From Anaerolineae bacterium (lineage in GTDB: Bacteria; Chloroflexota; Anaerolineae; Aggregatilineales; Phototrophicaceae), in the NCBI GenBank assembly GCA_020849765.1, contig JADLAY010000024.1, positions 62,001 through 126,000 of the forward strand: a stretch of 64,000 nt of DNA, given 5' to 3'. A model generated the notes under the pieces. That model was not told the origin of the DNA. It saw only the letters and a list, made by a program, of their open reading frames with translations, and ran no database searches. Every line of letters begins with the position of its first letter. Position 1 is the stretch's first letter. Shown piece after piece: positions 8,372 to 16,504 of the stretch. The position numbers were made by a program, and so were the translations under genes.

Positions 8372-9634
8372 CTAGATTTTGCCGAGCACGATGCTGGCGT
8401 TCTGGCCGCCGAGACCGAAGCTGTTCGAGAGCACGTACTTGAGATTCTCGACCTGGCGGGCGACGTTCGGCACGTAGTCGAGGTCGCAATCGGGGTCGGG
8501 CGTCTCGTAGTTGATGGTCGGGTGGACGATCTGCTCGACGAGCGTCATGACGCTGGCGATGATTTCGAGCGTGCCCGCCGCGCCGAGCGCATGGCCGATC
8601 ATGCTCTTGGTCGAGCTGATCATGAGGTTGTAAGCTTCTTCGCCGAAGACCTTCTTGATCGCGAGCGTTTCCATGGCATCGTTGGGCTGAGTCGAGGTGC
8701 CGTGCGCGTTGATGTAGCCGATGTCCTCGACGTTGACGTGCGCATCGTCGAGCGCCCAGCGCATGGCACGCGTGGCGCCGCCCGCGTTCGGATCGAGCGC
8801 GGCGATGTGGTAGGCATCCGACGACGAGGCGTGGCCGAGCACTTCGGCGTAGATGCGCGCGCCGCGCTTGAGCGCGTGAGCCAGGCTTTCGACGATGACG
8901 ATGCCGCAGCCTTCCGCGAAGACGAAGCCGTTGCGATTCTTGTCGAATGGGCGGCTGGCGGCGGATGGGTTGTCGTTGTAGCCGGTCGCCAGTGTGTCCA
9001 TCGCCTCGAAACCGGCGATGGCGTAATCCTGGAGCACGGCTTCGACGCCGCCGGTGACGACCATGTCCGAGCGGCCATTCTTGATCAGCTCGCTTGCTTC
9101 GCCGACGGACTGGGTGCCGGTCGCGCAGGCGGTCGAGGGCGCCAGCAGCGGGCCCAGCGTGCGCACGACTTTGCTGACGTAGTGGCCGGGCATGTTCGGC
9201 AGCGAATTGACCAGGCCGAGCGGATTGGGCTTGCGGCCTTCGGTGCGATACTTGGTCGTCGTCTGCTCGGACAGTTCCTGCGAGCCGAGCGATGAGCCGA
9301 TGACTGTGCCGACGCGCTCACCCTGCGCTTCGATGTCGGCGATGGTCAGGCCTGCATCCGCAATCGCCATCTTGGCCGCGGCGATGGCGAACTGGCAGGC
9401 ACGGCCCATGCGCCGCGCTTCCTTGCGGTCGATCTCGTAGTCTTCGGGGTCGAAGCCACGCACCTCACCCCCGATCTGCACCGGCACGTGATCGATCGGG
9501 ATCGTCTCGATGCGACGGATGCCGGAGCGCCCGTTCTTGAGCGAATCCCACAGATCTTTGACGGGGCCGAGCGCGGATACCGAGCCCATTCCCGTAATCA
9601 CCACGCGCGGTCGACCATTACGCAGCAATTCCAT
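8372..9634 (-). CDS. fabF: 3-oxoacyl-[acyl-carrier-protein] synthase II
   Basis: A 420-aa condensing enzyme of fatty-acid elongation; it joins malonyl-ACP to acyl-ACP in the cytoplasm. The thiolase-fold catalytic triad is complete: the nucleophilic Cys in APSTACATGTQS, the first His in INAHGTSTQPND and the second in MIGHALGAAG. The C-terminus ends SNSFGLGGQNASIVLGK, as in the family, and the length is typical. The start is ATG at 9634 (MELLRNGRPRVVITGMG), preceded by AGGA; an upstream in-frame extension lacks homology. It lies 95 bp after plsX on the same strand, giving a small fatty-acid/phospholipid operon. Confidence 0.96.
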   Translation of the reverse strand: MELLRNGRPRVVITGMGSVSALGPVKDLWDSLKNGRSGIRRIETIPIDHVPVQIGGEVRGFDPEDYEIDRKEARRMGRACQFAIAAAKMAIADAGLTIADIEAQGERVGTVIGSSLGSQELSEQTTTKYRTEGRKPNPLGLVNSLPNMPGHYVSKVVRTLGPLLAPSTACATGTQSVGEASELIKNGRSDMVVTGGVEAVLQDYAIAGFEAMDTLATGYNDNPSAASRPFDKNRNGFVFAEGCGIVIVESLAHALKRGARIYAEVLGHASSSDAYHIAALDPNAGGATRAMRWALDDAHVNVEDIGYINAHGTSTQPNDAMETLAIKKVFGEEAYNLMISSTKSMIGHALGAAGTLEIIASVMTLVEQIVHPTINYETPDPDCDLDYVPNVARQVENLKYVLSNSFGLGGQNASIVLGKI

Positions 9635-9729
9635 GATGTCCTGTCTCTCCCTGTTTGGCGCAATGCCACCAGTCTTCAGACGTTGAGCTTGCACAATTCA
9701 TTACGTCGCGCGGTTCTGGACGCCTGGCG

Positions 9730-10743
9730 CTAGCCCTCTGGCTTGGGTTCGAGCGCCGCCAGACCTGCGCGGATGGCCTCGATGACGCCGCTGCTGACGG
9801 CAGCGCGCGCCTGGCGCACACCATTGCGGATCGCATTGGCATTGGAGCGCCCGTGACCGATTATGACAACACCGTTAATGCCCAAGAGTGGCGCGCCGCC
9901 GATCTCGAACGGATCGATGCGCTTGCGCACGCGGCGGAAGGCGGGCCGCGCCAGCGCGCCGCCGAGTGTGCCGATCAGGTTGGCGGTCAGCTCCTCGCGG
10001 ATGACCTCCGTCAGCGTGCTGGTGCCCGCTTCGAGCGTCTTGATGAAGATGTTGCCGACGAAGCCATCACTGATGACGACATCCGCGCCACCTTTGAGCA
10101 CGTCCTTCGGCTCGATGCTGCCGGAGAAATGAATCGGCAGCGCTTTGATCAGTTCAATCGCCTCGTGGATGAGTTCGGTGCCCTTGCTGGCTTCCTCGCC
10201 ATTGCTGAGCACCGCCACACGCGGCCGGTCGATCTTGAGCGTCAGGCGCGTGTAGAGCGATCCCATCAGCGCAAACTGCGCCAGCCATTCGGCGCGGCAG
10301 TCGGCGTTGGCGCCCACGTCGAGCAGGACAGTCTGCCCCGTCTGGCCGAAGGGCAGGATGCCGGTCAGGGCCGGGCGCTTGACGCCGCGGATGCGCCCCA
10401 GCGTGTTGAGCAGGGCAATGCTGAGCGCCGCGCCGGTGTTGCCCATCGAGACGAAGGCATCCGCCTGGCCGGACTTGACCAGGTTCATGCCGACGTGCAT
10501 CGACGACTCCGGCTTGGCCTTGCCGACGGTGGCGGGCTTGTCCTCCATCGTGACGACCTGCGCCGCGTGGACGACCTCGACCGGCAGTCCGGCGGTGGCG
10601 TGCTTGGCCAGCTCGGCTTTGATCAGCGCTTCGTCACCGACCAGGATGACGGGGTCGCCAAAGTCGCGCGCGGCGAGCAGCGCGCCCTCGACATCCGGGG
10701 CGGGGCAGTTATCGGTGCCCATGGCGTCGACGACGATGCGCAT
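9730..10743 (-). CDS. plsX: Phosphate acyltransferase PlsX
   Basis: A 337-aa enzyme that converts acyl-ACP to acyl-phosphate, the first step of phosphatidic-acid synthesis by the PlsX/PlsY route. Family hallmarks are the N-terminus MRIVVDAMGTDNCPAPDVEGAL, the segment VSMGNTGAALSIAL, and GGAPLLGINGVVIIGHGRSNANAIRNGV near the C-terminus. The ATG start at 10743 has a GGCTCCC-type weak ribosome-binding region. It is followed by fabF, a common genomic pairing of fatty-acid and phospholipid genes. Confidence 0.96.
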   Translation of the reverse strand: MRIVVDAMGTDNCPAPDVEGALLAARDFGDPVILVGDEALIKAELAKHATAGLPVEVVHAAQVVTMEDKPATVGKAKPESSMHVGMNLVKSGQADAFVSMGNTGAALSIALLNTLGRIRGVKRPALTGILPFGQTGQTVLLDVGANADCRAEWLAQFALMGSLYTRLTLKIDRPRVAVLSNGEEASKGTELIHEAIELIKALPIHFSGSIEPKDVLKGGADVVISDGFVGNIFIKTLEAGTSTLTEVIREELTANLIGTLGGALARPAFRRVRKRIDPFEIGGAPLLGINGVVIIGHGRSNANAIRNGVRQARAAVSSGVIEAIRAGLAALEPKPEG

Positions 10744-10826
10744 AGGGAGCCTTTCACGACGGCGGAACTAGAGGCGCGTCATTTTAGCGCAGGAATGGGC
10801 GGGGGTGAAGAGGGGCGTGGGGGATG

Positions 10827-10854
10827 TGCTCAGTGCTCGGTACTCGGTGCTCAG
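10827..10854. repeat. Heptanucleotide tandem repeat, four copies
   Basis: Four adjacent 7-mers TGCTCAG, TGCTCGG, TACTCGG and TGCTCAG lie in the non-coding region upstream of plsX. Further imperfect copies of the flavour CACAGTGCACGGTG follow to about 10890. They resemble short tandemly repeated repetitive sequences of other bacteria. Function is unknown. Confidence 0.6.
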
Positions 10855-11007
10855 TTTTCGGGTTCACCGTTCACAGTGCACGGTGCGGGCAGATGGGTTC
10901 TTGGTTCAAGCTTCTGAGTTCTGGGTGGGGGAAGAGGGGCGCGCATGGATAGCCGTAGGGACGCGCAAACGAAGTCACCAGAGGTAATGGCGCGTCCGCC
11001 AGCTTCC

Positions 11008-11216
11008 TCACCTATATTCATCGTCCAGGTAATGGACGTAGTCCTGTTGAAGCTGATCAGCTGTGGGCACGTCGCCAGATGATTTCAACACGCCTAAGGT
11101 TGCTCCCGCGACTGTCTCGCGCAGGGCAATGCGGATACGGTGGGTAATGGCATCGACGAGTGGCAGATCGTCAATATGCGCAATCAGTGCCCGGGTTTGT
11201 CGTCAGTTGCGGCCAT
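11008..11216 (-). pseudogene. Possible frameshifted small gene
   Basis: On the complement, an ATG at 11216 opens MAATDDKPG, and after a one-base frame change near 11180 the reading continues as LIAHIDDLPLVDAITHRIR and on to YVHYLDDEYR with a stop at 11008. The second part has a charged helical composition typical of a real small protein and no start codon of its own. It may be a small regulator or antitoxin broken by a frameshift, or a sequencing error. The family is not recognised. The remainder of 10744-11298 holds only the heptamer repeat and no other supported gene. Confidence 0.3.
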
Positions 11217-11298
11217 CGGACACTCACACTTGGTTTGCCGAGAACATGGGCGATTGCACCATGACGATCACCCATTGAAGTGGGGTGCGCACGTCACC

Positions 11299-11661
11299 TT
11301 ACTGATACTCCGCCCAATGCGGATGCAGCAAGCTCCAGAGGAGAGCGACGCTGGTCAGAGGGAAGATCGCCATCAGAACGTCGACGCCGAGGGCGATGAT
11401 GAGGAGCGTCAGGCCAATCGAGGTCAGTGCCAGGATGTACAGCCCGGCTTTGCGCCAGAACCAGAGCGCGACCAAGGCGCCGATGCTGAGCACGAGCAGG
11501 GCGATCAGGAGCGCGAGCACGGTCGGCTGGGTGCTGTCCTGGTCGGGGCCGATGGCGATGGTGATCAGCGCGACCGCCGTGGCCAGATAGAGCAGGCCGA
11601 GGAAGATCAACCAGAAGCTGGCGATGCGCCCTCGTTGGCGCGCGGGAGTGACCGTGGTCAT
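11299..11661 (-). CDS. Small four-helix membrane protein
   Basis: This 120-aa protein is nearly all membrane helices: FWLIFLGLLYLATAVALITIAI, PTVLALLIALLVLSIGALVALWFW, ILALTSIGLTLLIIALGVDVL and a shorter last segment. The N-terminus is short and basic and lacks a cleavable signal. ATG at 11661 is preferred over an in-frame start at 11688 because GAGGG lies eight bases upstream. No family is recognised; it is probably an integral cytoplasmic-membrane protein of unknown role. Confidence 0.7.
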   Translation of the reverse strand: MTTVTPARQRGRIASFWLIFLGLLYLATAVALITIAIGPDQDSTQPTVLALLIALLVLSIGALVALWFWRKAGLYILALTSIGLTLLIIALGVDVLMAIFPLTSVALLWSLLHPHWAEYQ

Positions 11662-11788
11662 CGTGTATCCCTCTGAACGACTGGGCACAGGATCGGATCA
11701 AGCTGGGGTGCAGCATGGCTGCCGCACCCCGTGGATGGTGAATTGAGGGGTGGTCATAAATCGTTATGAACCTTTGCTGCCCTTTTTA

Positions 11789-11884
11789 CCCTCACCCTAA
11801 ATCCCTCTCCCTTATGGAGAGGGACTTTCAGAGCCGATTTTTTTCCCGTTCTCCCTGATGGAGAAGGGGCCGGGGGTTGAGGGC
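11789..11884. repeat. Composite intergenic palindrome (CCCTCACCC type)
   Basis: An outer CCCTCA...TGAGGG pair encloses a perfect hairpin TCCCTCTCC-cttat-GGAGAGGGA (11802-11824) and a second one TTCTCC-ctgat-GGAGAA near 11849-11866. A related but shorter element lies at 52247-52313. Such palindromes are a recurrent dispersed intergenic repeat class in some bacterial genomes; here the location is between a membrane-protein gene and the three-gene operon. Confidence 0.6.
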
Positions 11885-11938
11885 AGGCAGCGACGAAACT
11901 GGATTATGACCATCCCTCAGTCAATTGTCAGAACCTCG

Positions 11939-12727
11939 CTACTTGGTGCGCTTCTGCGGGCCGCCAGGGGCGCGCTTGGGCCTGGGCGCGGAAGGTGGCG
12001 AGGTCTGCGGCCCGGCGCTCTTCACGGATGCGCGCGGATTCTGCACCGTGAGCTTGCCGCGCGTTTCGCCCGTCACCGTCGACTTGTCCGGCTCGACCAG
12101 TTCGACGCGGACGTGACCGGGCACGTTCATCTGGAAGACGAGCGACTGCCCGGCCAGGACGTTCGGCGTCCTGCTTCGGAAGCCGCCCTGGCCGACCTCG
12201 ACCAGGTTCGCCTGACCACTGCTGTAGCCCGAACCGGCCTTGGGCAGGCTGACGCGGACTTCGCCGCTGGCATCGCCCGCGCTGACCTTATAGAGGCCAG
12301 GACGCACGAGCGTGACCGCAAACCAATCGCCCGCCGGGATGACCTTGCGGCTGTCGAGCAGGGTGCGCTTCTCGCGCTCGCCGATCTGCGTGACGGAGAC
12401 GTTGTAGGCGCCGGTGCCGCGCGAGGCATGAAAGGTCATCACGCCGCCGGCATTGAGCACGTACTCGGTGTCGTCGTCGCAGCAGCAGTCGCCGCCGCCC
12501 GCCTCGTCCAGCGCCGACATGTCGACGTTGATCTGGTAGGTGGCGTCCGACTTGACGACGCGCACGGGCGCGCGGTGGATCAACTGGTCGCCGCGGCGGA
12601 CGAAGACCTCGTAATCCCCCGGCTCCTGGAAGCGGTGGATCAGAGTGGAGAGCACGGTCAGCGTGCTGCTCTCCAGTGGCCGCGCGGTGAAGATGGCGCG
12701 GTTGAGGGTGACTTTCTTCTGGTTCAT
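11939..12727 (-). CDS. Unknown protein, third gene of a three-gene operon
   Basis: A 262-aa protein that I do not recognise. It has no signal peptide or membrane segment. The middle is predicted beta-rich (GDYEVFVRRGDQLIHRAPVRV, PAGDWFAVTLVRPGLYKVSAGD), suggesting one or two beta-sandwich domains, with an unusual GGGDCCCDDD cluster of three adjacent Cys near residues 80-90. The last 45 residues are Pro/Arg/Lys-rich and probably disordered (to PGGPQKRTK). It begins three bases after the preceding gene's stop, so it is translationally linked to the two upstream genes. Confidence 0.75.
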   Translation of the reverse strand: MNQKKVTLNRAIFTARPLESSTLTVLSTLIHRFQEPGDYEVFVRRGDQLIHRAPVRVVKSDATYQINVDMSALDEAGGGDCCCDDDTEYVLNAGGVMTFHASRGTGAYNVSVTQIGEREKRTLLDSRKVIPAGDWFAVTLVRPGLYKVSAGDASGEVRVSLPKAGSGYSSGQANLVEVGQGGFRSRTPNVLAGQSLVFQMNVPGHVRVELVEPDKSTVTGETRGKLTVQNPRASVKSAGPQTSPPSAPRPKRAPGGPQKRTK

Positions 12728-12730
12728 GGC

Positions 12731-13711
12731 TTAGCCTCCTACGTCCGCGGTAGCGACCATTTCGACGTCGTTGACGTTGATGGTCAGCGATGGAATCGGG
12801 ATCGCGACCGGCACCAGAGTGACCGTCGCGCCGCTCAGCAGCACGCTCGTGCTGTCCTCCGCGGGCATGATCTCGAACGGATCGTCGATGCGCGCGATCG
12901 GCACGCAGTTGCCGAAGAAATCGAGCACCAGCGTCGTCAGGAAGTCGAGCAGGCCGAAGCTGATATTGAACAGGTCGCTCAACCACTCGTCGATCTCGTC
13001 CGGGATGTCGAGGACAAAGCGGATCAGATCCGCGATGCCGCCGATGATCGCCAGGATCAAGTCACGCACCCAGCCACCGGGGATGATGGCAGTGATGGCC
13101 GCGGTCAGGGCGTCTTCGATCAGATCGCCGACGATGTCCGGGAAATCGAACAGGTCGATGTCGACCGTCTGCGGGTTGATGAAGATCTGCCACTGGTTGT
13201 GATCCGGGACCGGCTCGATGATGCTGTTGTCAATCAGCACATCCTGGAGCAGTTGGCAGGGGTTGAAGCCGGGCGGGACGGGCAGCGACGCGTTGAAGTA
13301 GCGCGCGTCGATGCTGCCGGTGAAGCTGACTTCCTGGGCGACGAAGGCCGCGAAATCAAGCGCGATCGGGCCGATGTCCGGATCGTCGCTGAAGACGCAG
13401 ACTTCCGGCAGACAGATGTCCGGGATCGGCCACGGCATGTTGATGCAGCCGCCGCCGACGCAAATCTCCGGAATATCCAGGCCGAGCGAGACTTCCAGCT
13501 TGTCCCACTTGATATCCAGCTCTTTGACGCGAATGGTGCCGTCATTGCGCAGGTCGACATCGCCACCTTCAAGATGGCCCTTGATGTGGTAGCCCGCCGT
13601 GAAGGGGCCGAAATCACCGGAGTCCTGCTTTTCCCAGGCGATGTTCGCCACCAGGACTTCGAAGGCCTTCTTGATCGCGCCTTCGGACACTGCAACGGTT
13701 AAGTGTGCCAT
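12731..13711 (-). CDS. Unknown protein with amphipathic C-terminal region, second gene of a three-gene operon
   Basis: A 326-aa protein beginning MAHLTVAVSEGAIKKAFEVL at ATG 13711, chosen because AAGGAGG lies about ten bases upstream; the frame upstream of it is antisense-like nonsense. The first half is beta-rich and contains a Cys/Pro-rich stretch (IPEICVGGGCINMPWPIPDICLPEVCVF) with four Cys. The second half has long hydrophobic helices (AITAIIPGGWVRDLILAIIGGIADLIRFVL; LLDFLTTLVLDFF) before a beta-rich tail. The mix resembles lipid- or membrane-associating proteins, but no family is recognised. No signal peptide is visible. Confidence 0.75.
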   Translation of the reverse strand: MAHLTVAVSEGAIKKAFEVLVANIAWEKQDSGDFGPFTAGYHIKGHLEGGDVDLRNDGTIRVKELDIKWDKLEVSLGLDIPEICVGGGCINMPWPIPDICLPEVCVFSDDPDIGPIALDFAAFVAQEVSFTGSIDARYFNASLPVPPGFNPCQLLQDVLIDNSIIEPVPDHNQWQIFINPQTVDIDLFDFPDIVGDLIEDALTAAITAIIPGGWVRDLILAIIGGIADLIRFVLDIPDEIDEWLSDLFNISFGLLDFLTTLVLDFFGNCVPIARIDDPFEIMPAEDSTSVLLSGATVTLVPVAIPIPSLTINVNDVEMVATADVGG

Positions 13712-13725
13712 GTTTGCGGGCCTCC

Positions 13726-14736
13726 TTAGCTGACGTTCAGGTTGATGAACGCGCGGATTTCGTTCTGTTCGATGGCCGGGTTGTTCGGCACATCGCCGGG
13801 GACGGCGGCCGGTTCCAGCGTGATCTGCTGGCCGACATTGAGGCCCTGTTCCTGCAGCATGGCCGTGACGTCGAGCACCATCTTCTCCATAGGCACGATC
13901 AGGCGCGGCAGGATGCCCAGGCGCAGCGTCGTCATGACGAAGCACTCGATGGCGTTCTCCATCGGCGTCGGCGCAATGTCGACGATCTCGATGCCGTCGA
14001 CGCGCGGCTTCAGCCACTGGCCTTCAAAACCGGGGACGGTGCCCCACTCGAAGTGGGCCACGGCGTAGACTTCCAGGCAGAAGCACATCAGCTCGCGCGT
14101 CGGCAGCACGAAGACGTCGCGACCGCGCGGCGGCACGGTGGTGATGCCTGTCGTCACGTTGGGCGCTGCCACGGACACACGGCGCTGAATCGATGCGACC
14201 GGCGCATCCTGCGTGCCGGAGCTAATGCGCTGGGCGGCAGCGGCACGTTTCTCCTTATCGTCGCCGCCGATCTCGTCGACGAACAGCTTGCGCTGGGCGA
14301 CGTTGAGCCGCTCGAGGATCGGCACCAGCTCGTCGATCAGTTCCTTCGGCGGGCAGTCCAGCCCGGCGCAGGCGCGCGCCCGGACGGCCATCCGCTGCGG
14401 TTGGAGCTTGCTGCCCAACTCCGGCGGCAGCTCGAACTGGTCGGTCGGGTGGAAATCGATCTGGAAGTCGGTGAACTGGACGCAGAAATTGAGGCCCATC
14501 GGCACGGGCGTGCCAAAGATGGGCAGCGGCTCTTGCTCGGTGAAGATCGGGTTGCCCGCTTTCGTGACTTTGTCGGCGACGTCGATCTTCTGGCAAAACA
14601 ATTCGGGGCGTTGGTGAAAAACAGGTGTCGCATAGTTGAAAAGTGACGGTCGCTGTCTCATGATGTGGCGGACCACGCGGTTGATGCCCTCATCATGAAC
14701 AGCGCCATACAGGTCGCTATGATCCGTAAATGGCAT
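13726..14736 (-). CDS. Unknown protein, first gene of a three-gene operon
   Basis: A 336-aa protein with ATG at 14736 and a perfect GGAGGA six bases upstream, so it is strongly translated. It has no signal peptide or membrane helix. The central part contains a linker rich in Ala/Arg/Lys (DDKEKRAAAAQRISSG) and a CxFCLEV segment; the C-terminal third is predicted beta (PRVDGIEIVDIAPTPMENAIECF). It is followed by two genes with 14-bp and 3-bp gaps, and the three have no recognisable homologues to me. The set could be a structural or lipid-binding complex; this is speculation. Confidence 0.75.
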   Translation of the reverse strand: MPFTDHSDLYGAVHDEGINRVVRHIMRQRPSLFNYATPVFHQRPELFCQKIDVADKVTKAGNPIFTEQEPLPIFGTPVPMGLNFCVQFTDFQIDFHPTDQFELPPELGSKLQPQRMAVRARACAGLDCPPKELIDELVPILERLNVAQRKLFVDEIGGDDKEKRAAAAQRISSGTQDAPVASIQRRVSVAAPNVTTGITTVPPRGRDVFVLPTRELMCFCLEVYAVAHFEWGTVPGFEGQWLKPRVDGIEIVDIAPTPMENAIECFVMTTLRLGILPRLIVPMEKMVLDVTAMLQEQGLNVGQQITLEPAAVPGDVPNNPAIEQNEIRAFINLNVS

Positions 14737-14962
14737 TTTCTGTCCTCCTTCTCATTTGTACAAGAACCTCGCAACCGCCGTACGCTTAACAATGTGGCTC
14801 AGCAAGAAAGTTCTACAAGTCTGGTGCTGACTCCGTCGACAAAGCGGCGGCGCGCTACCCCAGATCGTACGGGTTGAGCTTGCCGGAACCGTTACGGCCG
14901 TGTGTCAGGCCTGTGACACGAGAGTGCCCCGTATTTGCCCGTGTTGGCGCGGCGACTCAGCA

Positions 14963-14991
14963 TTGACAGCCCCCATGTGCACCGATACAAT
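14963..14991 (+). promoter_or_regulatory. Promoter of tRNA-Leu
   Basis: Consensus TTGACA at 14963-14968 and TACAAT at 14986-14991 with a 17-base spacer. The -10 box ends 11 bases before the mature tRNA, as expected for a vegetative sigma-70-type promoter. Confidence 0.8.
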
Positions 14992-15002
14992 GCGGCAAGA
15001 TT

Positions 15003-15085
15003 GCGCTGGTGGCGGAATGGCAGACGCGCATGGTTGAGGGCCATGTCCCAGTAATGGGGTGGAGGTTCGACTCCTCTCCAGCGCA
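15003..15085 (+). tRNA. tRNA-Leu(GAG)
   Basis: The acceptor stem GCGCTGG pairs with CCAGCGC (15078-15084), with discriminator A. The anticodon stem CATGG/CCATG encloses loop TTGAGGG, giving anticodon GAG. A long variable arm (CCCAGTAATGGG) marks a class II tRNA. CCA is not encoded. GGTTCGACT is the T-loop region. A T-rich stretch follows at about 15112-15118. Confidence 0.93.
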
Positions 15086-15264
15086 CAAGAGGACTCGCAG
15101 ACTTGTGGGTCTTTTTTGATCCCCGATGGAAATGGCGTGCTTTGCCACGCCCTGGCTCGCGAATCACGTATTTCCCGCCCACAAAACACATTTGCTATCA
15201 ATTCATGGCTTGGTGTACACTCCGAACAACATGATAATCGGCTGACCGCACCAGCGGAGGCGAG

Positions 15265-16440
15265 ATGAGCAGTACACCGATCAATTCCATTCTGTCCCAG
15301 GCCTATGCGTTGATCGAAGCCGATCAACATGAACAGGCCGCGGATCTTCTCAAGCCGCTGCTGGCGGAGCATTCCAACAACGCGGATGCCTGGTGGTTGT
15401 ACGCGCACGCCGTCACGGATATCGACGACGCGCACGCTGCGCTGCAAACCGTCCTGCTGCTCGATCCGCAGTATCCTGCTGCGCAGAACCTGATGGAGCA
15501 GTTGGAAGAGGCGAGTCGCGGCGCGGGCAATCCGCTGGTCGACATGGAGTTGCAGCCGATCCGCGCGATCCCGGACGTGCCGGAGGCGCTGCCTGAAATC
15601 GAGCCGATGAGCGACATCGAACGCGAGATGGCCTACGGCGATGTGACCGAGCGGCGGCAGGGGATGCCCGACTGGCTGCGCATTGTCGGACTGGCGTTGA
15701 TCTTCCTGGCCGCGATCGTCGGTGCGCTGCTGCTCAGCCAGAGCGCGCTCGCGCCGGGCAATGAGGGCACGCTATCGCAGGAAGACCTGGAACGGACGGC
15801 GACCCAGATCGTAGCCGAAGCGACCGGCACCGCCGTGGCGCTATCGCTGCCGCTGAGCGATGCCGACATCCAGGCAACCGCGACACAGATGGTGGCGGAC
15901 GCGACCACGATGGCGGGGCAGGCGGGCATTGATCCCTTGCTGCTGACGGCGACCAAGATGGTGGCAGACGCGACGCTCACTGCCGAGGGAGTCAGCGGGC
16001 AGGGCGGCGGCGAGGATCTCGCACTGACGGCGACGGCGATCATGGCGCAGGCTCAGGGGCAGGTGCCGACGCAGGAGATCGACGAGGCGGCCCGCGCCGA
16101 AGCGCTGGCGCCGCTGCGTAGCGCGTTCCAGTCCGAATTTGGTGAGACGGCGGACGTCACGGTCGGCAACACCAAACGCGGCGACACGCTGATCATCCGT
16201 CTGTGCAGTGAAGAGCCGGGCGTACTGCTGCGCGCGACGCTCGAACGAGCGATGGACGTGCTCGCGAACCAGGGCAATCTGATGCAGTTCGGGGCCAACG
16301 CGCTCGGTATCCGCCTGGTTAGCTGCGCGGCACCGGATACCGAATACCGGCTGCTGACGGCGACCATGACCGACGTGCAGGGCTACATGAGCGGCATCTT
16401 CGACGCCGAGGTGTTCCAGGCGCGGCTGTCCGCCGAGTAA
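15265..16440 (+). CDS. TPR protein with one membrane helix and extracytoplasmic Thr/Ala repeats
   Basis: A 391-aa protein. Residues 1-90 form two or three TPR units (AYALIEADQHEQAADLLKPLL, ADAWWLYAHAVTDIDDAHAAL). A single membrane helix follows at about residues 133-155 (WLRIVGLALIFLAAIVGALLL). The outer part carries repeats of type TATQMVADAT, then a globular C-terminal domain with two Cys (IIRLCSEEPG, LVSCAAPDT). The topology would place the TPR part in the cytoplasm. Role unknown; it could bind partners on both membrane faces. The start is ATG at 15265 with GGAGGCG upstream. Transcription runs into a shared bidirectional terminator. Confidence 0.85.
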   Translation: MSSTPINSILSQAYALIEADQHEQAADLLKPLLAEHSNNADAWWLYAHAVTDIDDAHAALQTVLLLDPQYPAAQNLMEQLEEASRGAGNPLVDMELQPIRAIPDVPEALPEIEPMSDIEREMAYGDVTERRQGMPDWLRIVGLALIFLAAIVGALLLSQSALAPGNEGTLSQEDLERTATQIVAEATGTAVALSLPLSDADIQATATQMVADATTMAGQAGIDPLLLTATKMVADATLTAEGVSGQGGGEDLALTATAIMAQAQGQVPTQEIDEAARAEALAPLRSAFQSEFGETADVTVGNTKRGDTLIIRLCSEEPGVLLRATLERAMDVLANQGNLMQFGANALGIRLVSCAAPDTEYRLLTATMTDVQGYMSGIFDAEVFQARLSAE

Positions 16441-16479
16441 ATCACTGGCGCCAATAAGCAGGACTCATCAATGAGGGGA

Positions 16480-16504
16480 CAGGGCACTAAACGTGCCCTG
16501 TTTT
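16480..16504. terminator. Bidirectional terminator between convergent genes
   Basis: Perfect stem CAGGGCAC / GTGCCCTG with loop TAAAC, followed by TTTT on the plus strand. It lies between the TPR membrane protein and the convergent histidine kinase, whose stop codon falls inside the stem-loop. Confidence 0.8.

Noticed and set aside
8372..10743. Long plus-strand frames over fabF and plsX
   Set aside because: Both are antisense shadows of strongly recognised genes.
10744..11298. CRISPR-like array
   Set aside because: The 7-mer repeats are adjacent without spacers, and no cas genes or long repeats exist in the window.
11858..13702. 614-codon plus-strand frame
   Set aside because: Antisense to two genes with good ribosome-binding sites on the complement; shadow composition.
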